From contig JAEOUA010000010.1 of NCBI GenBank assembly GCA_016839555.1, positions 62,001-126,000 on the forward strand: a stretch of DNA of 64,000 nt, read 5' to 3'. The notes beneath the pieces were generated by a model. The model had not been told where the DNA came from and ran no database searches. It was given only the letters and a program-made list of their open reading frames with translations. Positions 7,957 to 17,025 of this stretch are shown one piece after another. Each line of letters opens with the position of its first letter. The stretch's first letter is position 1. The stretch comes from Promethearchaeota archaeon (lineage in GTDB: Archaea > Asgardarchaeota > Lokiarchaeia > Sigyniarchaeales > SOKP01). Position numbers and translations under genes: made by a program.

Positions 7957-8793
7957 ATGGAAATCGGTGTATTAAAATTAAGAGAAGATGTCAAACAACC
8001 ATATGAAATTATTTCTACTTCTGATGGAAAGACTTTATTTTTAAGAGAATGGTCTCCTTCTAAGTCTTCAAATATAGCGATTCTTATTTTTCACGGAATA
8101 ACTGGCCATAGTGGTCCTTATGAAATGTTTGGAGAACCGGTATCAAAAATGGGGTATGCTGTATATGGATTAGATCTACGGGGTCACGGATTATCAGAAG
8201 GGATAAGAGGAGATTATCCAAGTAAAGAGCGATTAATAGAGGATATTGGTGAAACGATATCATTTTTAAAGAAAAAATATGCTAAATTAATAATATTTGG
8301 ACATAGCTTGGGTGTTTTAACAGCACTTATGGCATGCAACTTCTATTTAGATCAAATTGATGGGCTAATTCTTTTAAGTGCAGCTAGAGAAACCAGACCA
8401 GGGGTATATAAAAAACTAAGTTTTTTTAAAACATTGAAGATTTTGTTTAGTTCTCTTATAAAACCCAAAAAACCTGTTATATCGTATTATCGCGATGGTA
8501 TGACAGGGTTAGATGATCCATTATTTAATTTTAAATATACTTTTCGATTCATGAGAATATTTGATGCGAAAACGCTTTCATTTCCTGAGAAGTTAGATTT
8601 TCCTGTTCTATTAGGGGTTGGAGAAAATGATGAGATTTTTACTGCGGAAGCTGCTCGCTCTTTATTTAATGAAATCCCGAGTGATAATAAAGAATTTATT
8701 GTCTTACCCAGAGCAAAACATGCTGACTTCCCAGAAAATTCATTGAAAGAGCTAATTGATTGGTTAAATACTAATTTTAAATTAAAAAGTTAA
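7957..8793 (+). CDS. Alpha/beta hydrolase, monoacylglycerol lipase/lysophospholipase type
   Basis: Protein of 278 residues from the ATG at 7957. An in-frame GTG at 7948 overlaps the AGGAG Shine-Dalgarno (7941-7945), so the ATG is preferred. The fold markers are the oxyanion segment FHGITGHSGPY (about 45-55), the nucleophile elbow GHSLG with Ser117, and a late Asp and His in GENDEIF and AKHAD. This is the Hydrolase_4 (monoglyceride lipase-like) group, which cleaves short esters of fatty acids. In an archaeon with ether lipids the natural substrate is unclear; scavenged bacterial lipid esters are possible. The acyl-CoA dehydrogenase-like gene follows 24 bases downstream. Confidence 0.82.
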   Translation: MEIGVLKLREDVKQPYEIISTSDGKTLFLREWSPSKSSNIAILIFHGITGHSGPYEMFGEPVSKMGYAVYGLDLRGHGLSEGIRGDYPSKERLIEDIGETISFLKKKYAKLIIFGHSLGVLTALMACNFYLDQIDGLILLSAARETRPGVYKKLSFFKTLKILFSSLIKPKKPVISYYRDGMTGLDDPLFNFKYTFRFMRIFDAKTLSFPEKLDFPVLLGVGENDEIFTAEAARSLFNEIPSDNKEFIVLPRAKHADFPENSLKELIDWLNTNFKLKS

Positions 8794-8817
8794 CTTCAAT
8801 TCATATTTGTAGGTTGA

Positions 8818-9648
8818 TGTAATATCTCTAATCAAATTAAAAATGTAAGTATTATTGGTATAGGAAATTTAGGCAAACAAATTGCTGAATGGTCCGCGCT
8901 TCATAACTATAAGGTTAGTATTTTTGATATTAACCAAGAAGGTATAAAAGAATATATCGATGAGGCACTTAAAAAGATAAGAGAGAAGAATGTGAGTGGA
9001 GAAATTTTAAACCACAATTCAATTAAAGAAGCGGTAAAGAATGCAGACCTTATTATTGAAGCAGTCCCAGAAAAGTTAGAACTTAAAAAAGACGTTTTTT
9101 CTCAAATCGATAAAGCGGCTCCTCCTCATGCCATAGTTGCTACTAATAGTTCTTCAATACCAATTTCAAGAATTGAAAATGCTGTTAAGCGTAAGGATAA
9201 AGTGTTAAATATCCATTTCTATAAATTGCCTGATTTTCCTATGGCAGATATAGCACGTGGAACTAAAACCAGTAATGAGTCTTTCAATACCGGTAAAAAG
9301 TGGCTAGAAAGTATCGATATGACTCCATTAGTATTAAAGAAAGAATGCCTTGGTTTTGTATTTAATAGAGTATGGCGCGCTATTAAAAAGGAAGGTTTGA
9401 AAATATGGGCAGGGGGGTATGCTGATTTAGAAGATGTGGATAAAGCATGGAAAATCTTCACTGGGATGCCTTTAGGACCGTTTGAGCTAATGGACATTGT
9501 TGGCTTAGATGTGGTATATGATATCGAACTTATGTATTATAGAGAAAGTGGAGATCCCAATGATAAACCCCCAAATATGCTTAAAGAGATGGTAGATAAG
9601 AGTTATCTTGGAGTTAAATCCGGGAAAGGATTTTACGAGTATAAATAA
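8818..9648 (+). CDS. 3-hydroxyacyl-CoA dehydrogenase family protein, no standard start codon
   Basis: The frame encodes a nearly full-length protein of about 275 residues. The N-terminal Rossmann motif IIGIGNLGKQIAEW is followed by FDIN for NAD binding, and the C-terminal domain ends SYLGVKSGKGFYEYK, the family signature. The coding begins immediately after a TGA at 8815-8817, with no ATG, GTG or TTG before the Rossmann strand. An ATG at 8816-8818 is one base out of frame, so a one-base deletion (real or assembly error) or a non-standard start is implied. The catalytic His is present (NIHFYK), but the following segment FPMADIARG lacks the clear Glu partner of classical enzymes. It may act on a different substrate. 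If active, it belongs with the thioesterase and thiolase-like genes in acyl-CoA metabolism. Confidence 0.7.
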   Translation, partial: CNISNQIKNVSIIGIGNLGKQIAEWSALHNYKVSIFDINQEGIKEYIDEALKKIREKNVSGEILNHNSIKEAVKNADLIIEAVPEKLELKKDVFSQIDKAAPPHAIVATNSSSIPISRIENAVKRKDKVLNIHFYKLPDFPMADIARGTKTSNESFNTGKKWLESIDMTPLVLKKECLGFVFNRVWRAIKKEGLKIWAGGYADLEDVDKAWKIFTGMPLGPFELMDIVGLDVVYDIELMYYRESGDPNDKPPNMLKEMVDKSYLGVKSGKGFYEYK

Positions 9649-9764
9649 GTAAATTGTTAAGGCAGGTATAATAGGAACATTTTATACAAAATTCCTTGGA
9701 AAAATAATAATGAAAAACCGGATATTCTATTTAGAACTGCAATGTGGAGTTAATATACAATTTA

Positions 9765-9774
9765 TTTTTTTTTT
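9765..9774 (+). terminator. Oligo-T tract
   Basis: A run of ten T lies about 115 bases after the dehydrogenase stop codon in a gene-free gap. It is a candidate archaeal terminator. Confidence 0.35.
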
Positions 9775-9901
9775 CTTAAATTCTATTTCAAATGTAATTT
9801 TTATTGCTTATTCTTTTTTAGGATAAATAGTAAAACATAACTTTGGTATTTATGATCTAAAGGAAGAACTTTTAATAATTAAAATAATCCTATTATTATC
9901 A

Positions 9902-10528
9902 ATGTCGAATGAAGATTTAGAAAGTAAAATCTCCTTATTTAGGAAGAAAGTAAGAAATCTCTTTACGGAAATCCAAGAGGGTTTTTCCAGCTTATATACT
10001 GATAATGAGGATTATATCACCCTCAGAATTTCTGTTGAGAAGGCAGAACAAATTGCGGAAAAGAAATTGAAGCATTATATTAATACCCATAAAATAAATA
10101 TTAAGATTCGAGAAGCAAAAGAAAGAGACATTCCAAAAATAAATGAAATTTATCATCGCTCGTGGAAAGCTTCGGAATTACCAATGAAAGAAGTGACAGA
10201 AGAACTCTTAATGGAGATTTTTCAAGATTCTGACACTCATTTTTTATTAGCCCGCTTAGATTCAGAAGATGTGGGGTTTATCTTAATTGAATTCAATAAG
10301 CTAAATCGGGAAATTGGATTAATTTCAGGATTAGGAGTTTTACCGAGATATCAAAAAGGAGGAATTGGGAAATATCTTTCCCTAGAAGCATGGAAATTTT
10401 TTAAGGATAAACGTGTGAAAGAATTACGCTGTGAAGTATATAAGAAAAATGAAATGGCAAAACGTTTCATTAAAGATCTCGGTTTTGAAGAAAGAGGCAT
10501 CCCTCCAAGTCCATATACCTTAAAATAA
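9902..10528 (+). CDS. GNAT acetyltransferase with helical N-terminal extension
   Basis: Protein of 208 residues. Residues 1-70 form a charged helical extension of unknown role. The GNAT core starts at about residue 73 (IKIREAKERDIPKINEIYHRSW). The acetyl-CoA binding loop is at LGVLPRYQKGGIGKYL, matching the V-x-x-x-x-R/Q-x-x-G-x-G/A pattern. The end, LRCEVYKKNEMAKRFIKDLGFEERG, is the usual N-terminal-acetyltransferase-like finish. It probably acetylates a protein N-terminus or a small amine; the substrate is not indicated by its neighbours. Confidence 0.78.
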   Translation: MSNEDLESKISLFRKKVRNLFTEIQEGFSSLYTDNEDYITLRISVEKAEQIAEKKLKHYINTHKINIKIREAKERDIPKINEIYHRSWKASELPMKEVTEELLMEIFQDSDTHFLLARLDSEDVGFILIEFNKLNREIGLISGLGVLPRYQKGGIGKYLSLEAWKFFKDKRVKELRCEVYKKNEMAKRFIKDLGFEERGIPPSPYTLK

Positions 10529-10656
10529 TCGATATAAATAAGAAAATTTTAATAAAAAGGTTGTAACTTTTTGGAGATTTAAGGTTTAAAATTTATATAT
10601 CCCCAAATGATATTAAACTCTCGCAATAAATAAAATAAATTTTATCTAATTATGGG

Positions 10657-10682
10657 AAAAAAAGTAAAAAAAAAATAAAAAA
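10657..10682 (-). terminator. Oligo-T terminator after OsmC gene
   Basis: On the minus strand several T runs (up to ten) lie 38-63 bases after the OsmC stop codon, in the place expected for archaeal termination. Confidence 0.5.
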
Positions 10683-10719
10683 TAAGATATGAAATTCTTT
10701 ATTTACATCTGCTCATATT

Positions 10720-11220
10720 TTATTGGATTTGTATTCGTGGTTTAATAGGTGTAGCCCCTGCCATGTTAGTCATAACTGGGCAATGTTTAAGAGCTCTATC
10801 GAGTAATTCTTGAACCTTTTCTTTTGGTGCATCTGCCTTAATCCTGATCACTGGTTCAAAGTCGGTATAACCTGGTAATTCATCTTCATCAATTCCAAAT
10901 ATCCCAGATAAATTAATTTTACCTCTTGAATATATTTCCATCTTTTCTATTTTAATATCCTCAATCAATGCCCAGAATTTGACTACTGCTATGATACAGG
11001 CTCCAATAACACCTAAAATGACTAATAAAGGACTTGGTCCTTTATTTGTTCCACCCAACCCTTCAGGAGCGTCAATTAAAATTTCAAAACCATCTCCCAT
11101 ATCCACTTTAGTCTGCATTCCTTCTTCTAGCATTTCACATTTTACATTAAAATTTTTCTGTCCAGCTTCATAATTTTTTTTTATTGCTTCATACGTTTCT
11201 TTAAATCCCATTTTGTTCAA
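10720..11220 (-). CDS. OsmC-family peroxiredoxin-like protein
   Basis: Protein of 166 residues with the OsmC/Ohr fold layout: an N-terminal beta region (to about residue 50), a GGTNKGPSPLLVILGVIGAC segment and a long central helix. The two family cysteines are C75 (GACIIAVVKFWA) and C147 (KHCPVM). In OsmC and Ohr such cysteines reduce organic peroxides using thiols. The spacing fits a dimeric OsmC-like enzyme; many archaeal members have unproven substrates. It is transcribed alone, with a terminator downstream. Confidence 0.85.
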   Translation of the reverse strand: MNKMGFKETYEAIKKNYEAGQKNFNVKCEMLEEGMQTKVDMGDGFEILIDAPEGLGGTNKGPSPLLVILGVIGACIIAVVKFWALIEDIKIEKMEIYSRGKINLSGIFGIDEDELPGYTDFEPVIRIKADAPKEKVQELLDRALKHCPVMTNMAGATPIKPRIQIQ

Positions 11221-11437
11221 CTTGTTATTTTAGTTTTAAAGTTATGTGAGTAAATAAAAAATAAATAAAAAGTTTTATGAATGTAAATTCACAACCTTAC
11301 TAATCACACTTTAGGAGGAATTTTAGCTTCAAATTCAAAATTTTCTTTTTTCTATGAAGTTTCATTTTTTCTTTCATAGTTGATCGACTTTTATAATCAA
11401 TAAGGAAATGATATTTAAACTATATTTGAATATCATA

Positions 11438-11456
11438 TTATAAAAATAGCTTAATG
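11438..11456 (+). promoter_or_regulatory. TATA-containing 19-base element, identical to 7888-7906
   Basis: TTATAAAAATAGCTTAATG lies just before the thioesterase gene. Transcription about 25 bases downstream of its TATA centre would begin near 11467, which favours the ATG at 11472 over the one at 11460. A second TATA-like stretch (11414-11425) would instead suit the ATG at 11460. Confidence 0.45.
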
Positions 11457-11459
11457 TGA

Positions 11460-12008
11460 ATGAATCTCAAAATGGAAGAAGCGAGAACTGTTTCTGAATC
11501 AAAAACCGAAATTGCCCAATTGATGATGCCCCCCGATGCAAATCCAGCGGGGAATGTACATGGTGGAACTATTATGAAATTAATTGATCAATGTGGTGCG
11601 ATTGTTGCATCCCGCCATTGTCATTCGAATTGTGTTACTGCTTCAGTGGATCGTATTGATTTTATCAACCCAGCTTTTATGGGGAATGTTGTAATACTAA
11701 AAGGATCCTTAAACTATGTTGGAAGGACTTCGATGGAAATAGGAGTCCGAGTGGAAGATGAATGTTTAATAACAGGTGCTAAAGCGCATATAGCTACTGC
11801 CTACGTCACCTATGTTGCATTAGATGAGGATGATAATCCTAGGGAAGTACCTCGTTTAATTCCTGAGACGGAGGAAGAAAAACAGCGATTTGAAGAAGCA
11901 AAAATGCGGAGAGAAGAGAGATTAAGTCGTATTCCTAAGCATATTGAACCAAAAGAGGGACCATGCATCCAGAGACCCAGTAAAATTAAAAAAAATTGGT
12001 ATAGCTAG
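11460..12008 (+). CDS. Hotdog-fold acyl-CoA thioesterase (YciA/BACH type)
   Basis: Protein of 182 residues (178 if the ATG at 11472 is used). The hotdog core has the family sequence MPPDANPAGNVHGGTIMKLID, where Asn and His-Gly-Gly begin the central helix, followed by CVTASVDRIDFINPAFMGNVV. The active-site Asp/Asn of the YciA-type family is present as D in IDQCG. These enzymes hydrolyse acyl-CoA to free acid and CoA, often as overflow control. The C-terminal 40 residues are charged and specific to this protein. A Nudix gene follows after 60 bases. Confidence 0.85.
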   Translation: MNLKMEEARTVSESKTEIAQLMMPPDANPAGNVHGGTIMKLIDQCGAIVASRHCHSNCVTASVDRIDFINPAFMGNVVILKGSLNYVGRTSMEIGVRVEDECLITGAKAHIATAYVTYVALDEDDNPREVPRLIPETEEEKQRFEEAKMRREERLSRIPKHIEPKEGPCIQRPSKIKKNWYS

Positions 12009-12067
12009 TGCCAGATTTATTCTTTTATTTTTAAAAAATATAAGAAGTTAAATTAGTTGATTTAAAG

Positions 12068-12490
12068 ATGAAAAATGAATACTCTATCGCAGCCGTCGTA
12101 ATTTATGATAAGGAGTATTTATTGCTTAAGTATGAGATGGGCCATTGGGGATTGGTAAAAGGAAATAAGGAAGAAAAAGAAACTCCAGAAGAGACGATTA
12201 TGCGAGAATTGAAGGAAGAAACAGGTATTGATAATGCCCAAATAATAAAAAATTTTGAAGAACAATATGAGTATTATTATAAATTAAAAGATGATTTGAT
12301 TCATAAATTTGTAAAATGTCTTTTAATCAAATCAAAAACAAAAAAAGTTGATCTTAGTTATGAGCATGTCGATTATGCGTGGTTACCGTTTGAGGAGGCA
12401 TTACAGCGTTTATCTCATAAAAATACGAAGAAGATACTCAAAAAAGCGAAAGAATTCCTTTCGACTCAATTAGATCGATTTCTGAATTAA
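12068..12490 (+). CDS. Nudix hydrolase (Ap4A-hydrolase type)
   Basis: Protein of 140 residues. Residues 32-54 carry a perfect Nudix box, G-x5-E-x7-REL-x-EE-x-GI. The short length and the N-terminal segment YSIAAVVIYDKEYLLLKYEMGHWGLVKG resemble archaeal bis(5'-nucleosyl)-tetraphosphatases, which split Ap4A to ADP or ATP plus AMP. Other nucleoside-diphosphate-linked substrates are possible. Confidence 0.85.
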   Translation: MKNEYSIAAVVIYDKEYLLLKYEMGHWGLVKGNKEEKETPEETIMRELKEETGIDNAQIIKNFEEQYEYYYKLKDDLIHKFVKCLLIKSKTKKVDLSYEHVDYAWLPFEEALQRLSHKNTKKILKKAKEFLSTQLDRFLN

Positions 12491-12631
12491 GTATTTTAAT
12501 TTCATCGTAAATCTATCCTAATTTATTGATAGCCGGTAATTAATATTTGTTGCGGTAGGTATCACAGAAAAAAAAAATATCTTCAAATTTTTTTACAACT
12601 TTATTTTTTATTTACCTAGGAGGTTACAATA

Positions 12632-12895
12632 TTGGGTAAAGTAAAATCATACGATAAAATTACACAACAAGCATTAAAGAATTTTGAAAACATTAAAGAA
12701 GCAATTAAAGGGATTTATGAACTAATCAGAATTAATTTCAATAAAGATCACATTTATTATAAGATTGGAGTAGATAATATTATCGCACTTTATACCAATA
12801 TAATTGAATTAGGGGCAAACGAATCTGGATTGAAGGAAATCATAGAAAAGTTTAAAAATTCTGAGTTAGAACTCGACATCCCACTTGATTTATAA
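12632..12895 (+). CDS. Small helical protein of unknown function
   Basis: An 87-residue frame that starts at TTG. The choice of start is supported by a strong AGGAGGT (12618-12624) seven bases upstream. The product is almost entirely helical and charged, with no cysteine and no membrane segment. I do not recognise a family. The good ribosome binding site is the main argument that it is translated. Confidence 0.6.
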   Translation: MGKVKSYDKITQQALKNFENIKEAIKGIYELIRINFNKDHIYYKIGVDNIIALYTNIIELGANESGLKEIIEKFKNSELELDIPLDL

Positions 12896-13077
12896 TTAAA
12901 GACAATTCATTTAAATTTCCTTCTTTAATTTTATCAAAAATAAACCTTATCTAATTATCAAATTCTAATTCTAAAAAGAAGATTTAAAAAAAAGTAATCT
13001 CTCTTCTATTTATACCATTATAATTTTATAAAGTAAAAATAATAATCTCTCTACGCAAGATTAGTAATAAATATAAC

Positions 13078-13090
13078 TTTATATATAAAA
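13078..13090 (+). promoter_or_regulatory. TATA box for the PfkB kinase gene
   Basis: TTTATATATAAAA is centred about 20 bases before the ATG at 13104, giving an expected start of transcription at or next to the start codon (leaderless). Confidence 0.5.
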
Positions 13091-13103
13091 AAGAATATAT
13101 AAT

Positions 13104-14120
13104 ATGCCGTCTCAAAAAAGCAAAGTTCTAATTCTAGGCTCACTTGCTTTTGACTATATTATGGGCTTCGATTCAAATTTCGTATACGCAACGAAAATAG
13201 ATAAATTGAAAGAGGAATACCAAAGCACGATAACAGCGAATAGCAGAAAACAACATTTTGGAGGAACCGCAGGAAACATTGCCTATAATATGGGGTTGCT
13301 AAATATTGGCTCCGTTTCATTGATAGGAAGCGTTGGAAAGGATTTTGAGAGCCTCGGCTATAAAGATCATATAACAGTTTTTGGGAATGTCGAATTGGGA
13401 ATTGATATCCATGAAGATGAATTTACTGCAGCATGTTATATAGTAAATGATGTGAAAGCAAATCAGATGATAATTTTCCATGGAGGGGCATTAGATAGGT
13501 GTAAAGAGCTCAATTTAAAAGATAAGATTGATGATCCGGAAAACTATATTTATGCAATCAATTCCACCCAAAGCGTTGAAGCGATGATCAATTTCACAGA
13601 TCAATTATATGACCTTCAAATTCCAATTATTTTTGATCCGGGACAAGTAACTCCACTCTTTCCAAAAGAAATGCTATTTGAAACTATTAAAAAATCGGCA
13701 ATAATAATAGGAAACAAATTTGAAATAGAGCAAATACAAGAAAAACTTGATATGTCCCAAGAGGATCTTATGTCATATCTTCAAGCAATTATTATCACTA
13801 AAAGTAAAGAAGGATCAGAATTAATTTATAAAAGTGATAATAGAATCTATCACTCTGAAATTCCGATTTCCACTCCAAATGAAATTATAGATACTACTGG
13901 TGCTGGTGATGGATATAGAGCCGGTATTTTATCAGGATTAATGTTAAATATGACATTACTCGATGCCTGTCGCCTTGGTTCCGTCGTTGCATCCTTTGTT
14001 GTTGAAACCGTAGGCGCACAGACACATCGTTATTCAATTAGTCAAGTAAGAAAAAGATTTTTTAAAACTTTTAATTATATTCCCACAGAATTGGAGGGAA
14101 TTAGGAATAAAAAAGCATAA
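13104..14120 (+). CDS. PfkB-family carbohydrate/nucleoside kinase
   Basis: Protein of 338 residues. The N-terminal ribokinase motif is HFGGTAGNIAYNMGLL (substrate side) and the C-terminal signature is DTTGAGDGYRAGIL, whose Asp is the catalytic base and whose GAG forms the anion hole. The N-terminal extension before the Gly-Gly and the Asn in GNIAYN recall archaeal adenosine/nucleoside kinases of this family, but sugar kinases look alike at this level. It transfers phosphate from ATP to a hydroxymethyl group. The gene has its own TATA box and stands alone. Confidence 0.8.
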   Translation: MPSQKSKVLILGSLAFDYIMGFDSNFVYATKIDKLKEEYQSTITANSRKQHFGGTAGNIAYNMGLLNIGSVSLIGSVGKDFESLGYKDHITVFGNVELGIDIHEDEFTAACYIVNDVKANQMIIFHGGALDRCKELNLKDKIDDPENYIYAINSTQSVEAMINFTDQLYDLQIPIIFDPGQVTPLFPKEMLFETIKKSAIIIGNKFEIEQIQEKLDMSQEDLMSYLQAIIITKSKEGSELIYKSDNRIYHSEIPISTPNEIIDTTGAGDGYRAGILSGLMLNMTLLDACRLGSVVASFVVETVGAQTHRYSISQVRKRFFKTFNYIPTELEGIRNKKA

Positions 14121-14259
14121 GTCAATCAATATTATCAATATACCAAACATTACTTTTTCCTATACTATTCAATATTAAAAATTCTCTTACATATGGTTAA
14201 ATGAGTTTTTAAAATTAAAAAAGAAAGCAAATAACAAGGAACAACTTAGAAATTGTAAA

Positions 14260-14892
14260 ATGTCCGAGGAAAAAGAATTCAGATTTAAATGTAAAAGATG
14301 TGGGAGTTGTTGTACTGATAAAAATACAATTGTGAATGTAACTTACAATGATATTTTAAGAATTAAAGAAGCCTTAGGTTTAAATCTAGATGAAATCAAT
14401 TTTATATTGAGCTTTTATATCTTTGAAAAAGAGCCAACAGAAGAAGATAAGAAAAAAATGGTCGTTTCCCCCGTGGAAACTGAGAGAGGTAAGGCGTTCG
14501 TCGGATTAAAAAAGACTCCTGATGGCAGTTGTTATTTTTATGATAAAAATCAGAAAAAATGTCGAATATATAAGGCTAGGCCCAATTTCTGTCGAACTTT
14601 TCCTTTTTCATTTAGAATATATGATAAGACGGCAAAAAAATTAGAAAAAATGATTGAAATCAAATATACTGAGAAAGCAAAACAATACTGTCAAGGAATT
14701 GGCGAAGAAGCTCCAATTATTAATAAAAAAAAGTGGCTTAAGTTGGGAAAAGTAACTTTGGAAGACTTAAATAAAAATTATTATATTATTCAAAAATGGA
14801 ATAAAGCTGTCCAGAATAAAGAGATGGAACCAAATGTTAGCAATTTCTTACGAATTATTTTAAATATCGAGGAAAAAAGAGAAAAAAATTAG
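14260..14892 (+). CDS. YkgJ-family cysteine-cluster protein
   Basis: Protein of 210 residues with an N-terminal CKRCGSCC motif (C-x2-C-x2-CC) and a second group, CYFYDKNQKKC, then CR and NFCRTFPF. This is the PF03692 pattern, a family thought to chelate zinc or iron. The biological role is not known; some members are linked to methylation or flagellin modification. It is convergent with the next gene, the stop codons being 12 bases apart. Confidence 0.78.
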   Translation: MSEEKEFRFKCKRCGSCCTDKNTIVNVTYNDILRIKEALGLNLDEINFILSFYIFEKEPTEEDKKKMVVSPVETERGKAFVGLKKTPDGSCYFYDKNQKKCRIYKARPNFCRTFPFSFRIYDKTAKKLEKMIEIKYTEKAKQYCQGIGEEAPIINKKKWLKLGKVTLEDLNKNYYIIQKWNKAVQNKEMEPNVSNFLRIILNIEEKREKN

Positions 14893-14904
14893 CTTATTAA
14901 CCAT

Positions 14905-15987
14905 TTATTTTATTAACTCTTGATATTGAAGAATAGTTATTAAAACCCAAAAAAGCATTTTAAGCTCAACTTTTAATGATATAATATCTTCTTTCCAATA
15001 AAATTTCTTATTCTCCATATCGGAACTAAAAAAGGGAGTTGTATTAATAATGGTATCTAATAATTTAAAAACTAATTCCTTTTCTTCATCTGTTATATTG
15101 AGTATAGATATTATTAATAATAATTGAGAAACTTCTATAATAGTCAATTGATTTAAATCAAGATTACTAGTAAAGTTTTTCAATTTTTGAATATATTTTT
15201 CTCTCAACTCTTCTAATTCCCCATTTGGATTTAATAAAATTATACTACATAAAAAATAAAAAGTATCAGAAATAAGATTATAATTCTCTATTTTTGATAA
15301 TTCTAAATTAGATAATTTTTCTAATATTTCATCTTTTTGTAAATTTACCAATAAACCTCTCTTTTTCAAAATATTAACACTATTTAATATAAAATAATTA
15401 TTATATAACGCATTTGGGTTAAAATAACTTAATTCTAATTGAATATACTGTTTAATTGTTTGTAAATCGATAAATTCTATATTTTTAAAATTACTTATTT
15501 CTGATATAACTGATAAACCATAAAAAGTGTTAATGGGATCGGGAACTTGGGTATCAGGGGCAGTAAAAACTGTGTTATGAGTTTGATTTTTAATAATATC
15601 AAAAGCATTATCCATAAAATTCTTTACAAGGTCAACTTCAAGCATTTTTAATATTGAAATATAAAGAAACATGATTTCTAAATCAATATTTTTAAGAAAT
15701 TTGGTAATAGAGGTTATTAAATTTGATTTTTCAATAGAAATTTTATTTCTCACTTCAGTATTAATTGAAGGAAACTGTCCATAATAATCTAAAAAGGTTT
15801 TAGTAGTTGTTTTGAGTACTTTTTCAATGCTACTAATTGTTCCTATTTTATTTTTAAATGATTCTAATGAGATATTAATATCCTTTTTAAGAGAATCAAT
15901 GTTATCTTTTATTGATCTTCGTAATTTATTGATTTCTTCAAAGGTATTAGCTTTATTACTATTTTTTTGATTATTATCATCGCTCAT
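14905..15987 (-). CDS. Helical protein of unknown function, possible alpha/alpha-toroid
   Basis: Protein of 360 residues, wholly soluble and helical. Residues 1-75 are charged and coiled-coil-like. From about residue 150 the sequence shows repeated helix pairs with a pattern like prenyltransferase/terpene-cyclase toroid repeats: DPINTFYGLSVISEI, then NPNALYNNYFILNSVNIL, then LISDTFYFLCSIILL. I infer an alpha/alpha-toroid-like fold from these phrases only. No zinc-ligand set of protein prenyltransferase beta subunits is obvious. It could be a degenerate or novel member; function unknown. Confidence 0.55.
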   Translation of the reverse strand: MSDDNNQKNSNKANTFEEINKLRRSIKDNIDSLKKDINISLESFKNKIGTISSIEKVLKTTTKTFLDYYGQFPSINTEVRNKISIEKSNLITSITKFLKNIDLEIMFLYISILKMLEVDLVKNFMDNAFDIIKNQTHNTVFTAPDTQVPDPINTFYGLSVISEISNFKNIEFIDLQTIKQYIQLELSYFNPNALYNNYFILNSVNILKKRGLLVNLQKDEILEKLSNLELSKIENYNLISDTFYFLCSIILLNPNGELEELREKYIQKLKNFTSNLDLNQLTIIEVSQLLLIISILNITDEEKELVFKLLDTIINTTPFFSSDMENKKFYWKEDIISLKVELKMLFWVLITILQYQELIK

Positions 15988-16173
15988 GAGTTTTCCTCTC
16001 TAATACTATATTAAGATTCTTTATTTATAGTTTTCTTAAAATAAATAATAACATTAAAATATTTTTAAATATATTCAATCGATTTCTAATAATAAAAATT
16101 AAGAGTATTATAAAAAAATTTATCAAACAAGTTTTTTCTATGAGAATTAATTGAGACTTTTTATAGAAGCGGA

Positions 16174-16992
16174 GTGAATTTATTATTATGTAATTCTTTT
16201 ATACAATTAGATCAGATAAATCCTATTCTAAATTCAAAAGATATGAAAAAATCGATACAGTACAAAAACTTAGCAAAAGATTATCACAACAAGCGAAGAC
16301 ATCCTTGGAAAGATTTTGAAAAATTTCTTAAAGAATTAATAGAAAAAGGCTTGGATATAAAGGGCACGGTAATTGATTTGGGATGTGCGAATGGTAGACA
16401 TTTCGATCTTATTACAAATTCAAGAAATAGGCTAATAGGTATTGATAACTCTATTGAATTTTTGAAAATTGCTAAAGAACAACTCCGAGTTAAAATTAAT
16501 AATGAATTGAAGAAAAATCAAATCCAAATCATTCAAGCAGATCTCAATTATTTGCCTATTCGTTCTACTTCAATAAATTCTATTTTTTCAATTGCTGCAA
16601 TACATCATTTAAAAACTAAAGAATTGAGAGCAAAGATTTTCTCGGAAATTTCTAAAGTCTTAAAGAATGGGGGATTTATTATTTTTACAGTATGGCGGAG
16701 ATGGCAAAAAAGATTTTATATACATTTTCTAAAAGATTGGATAAAGAGAAGATTTTACCCATCTTATAAAAAGAAACAAATTAAAAAGGAATTAAAAAAT
16801 TTTGGAGATATTTTCGTTCCATGGACCTTATCATCGGAGAATATAAAAATTAAACGATTTTATCATTTATACTCTTCACATGAATTGAAAAAAGTTTTAA
16901 AAGATTTCATAATTCAAAAATTTGAGAAAAGAGGAGGTCCTGGTGGAAAAGATAATTTTTTTGTATTCGCATCTAATAAAAATTATCAATAA
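16174..16992 (+). CDS. Trm9/ABH8-like class I SAM methyltransferase
   Basis: Protein of 272 residues from a GTG at 16174; the ATG at 16243 gives 249 residues and starts right before the conserved opening (YKNLAKDYHNKRRHPW), so it may be the true start. SAM-binding motif I is VIDLGCANGRHF, motif II includes GIDNS, and motif IV is FSIAAIHHL. The C-terminal segment DIFVPWTLS, then RFYHLYSSHELKKVL, matches the Trm9/ALKBH8 family, which methylates carboxymethyl-type groups on wobble uridine of tRNA. In eukaryotes Trm9 works with Trm112; no Trm112 is seen in this window. The RNA substrate is inferred from family. Confidence 0.75.
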   Translation: MNLLLCNSFIQLDQINPILNSKDMKKSIQYKNLAKDYHNKRRHPWKDFEKFLKELIEKGLDIKGTVIDLGCANGRHFDLITNSRNRLIGIDNSIEFLKIAKEQLRVKINNELKKNQIQIIQADLNYLPIRSTSINSIFSIAAIHHLKTKELRAKIFSEISKVLKNGGFIIFTVWRRWQKRFYIHFLKDWIKRRFYPSYKKKQIKKELKNFGDIFVPWTLSSENIKIKRFYHLYSSHELKKVLKDFIIQKFEKRGGPGGKDNFFVFASNKNYQ

Positions 16993-17025
16993 TACTTTTT
17001 ATGTGGTATATTTTAAAAGACATAA

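Noticed and set aside
8815..8817. TGA in front of the 3-hydroxyacyl-CoA dehydrogenase as a selenocysteine or readthrough codon
   Set aside because: Only a few codons lie upstream before further stops and no homologous sequence precedes it; a missing start is simpler.
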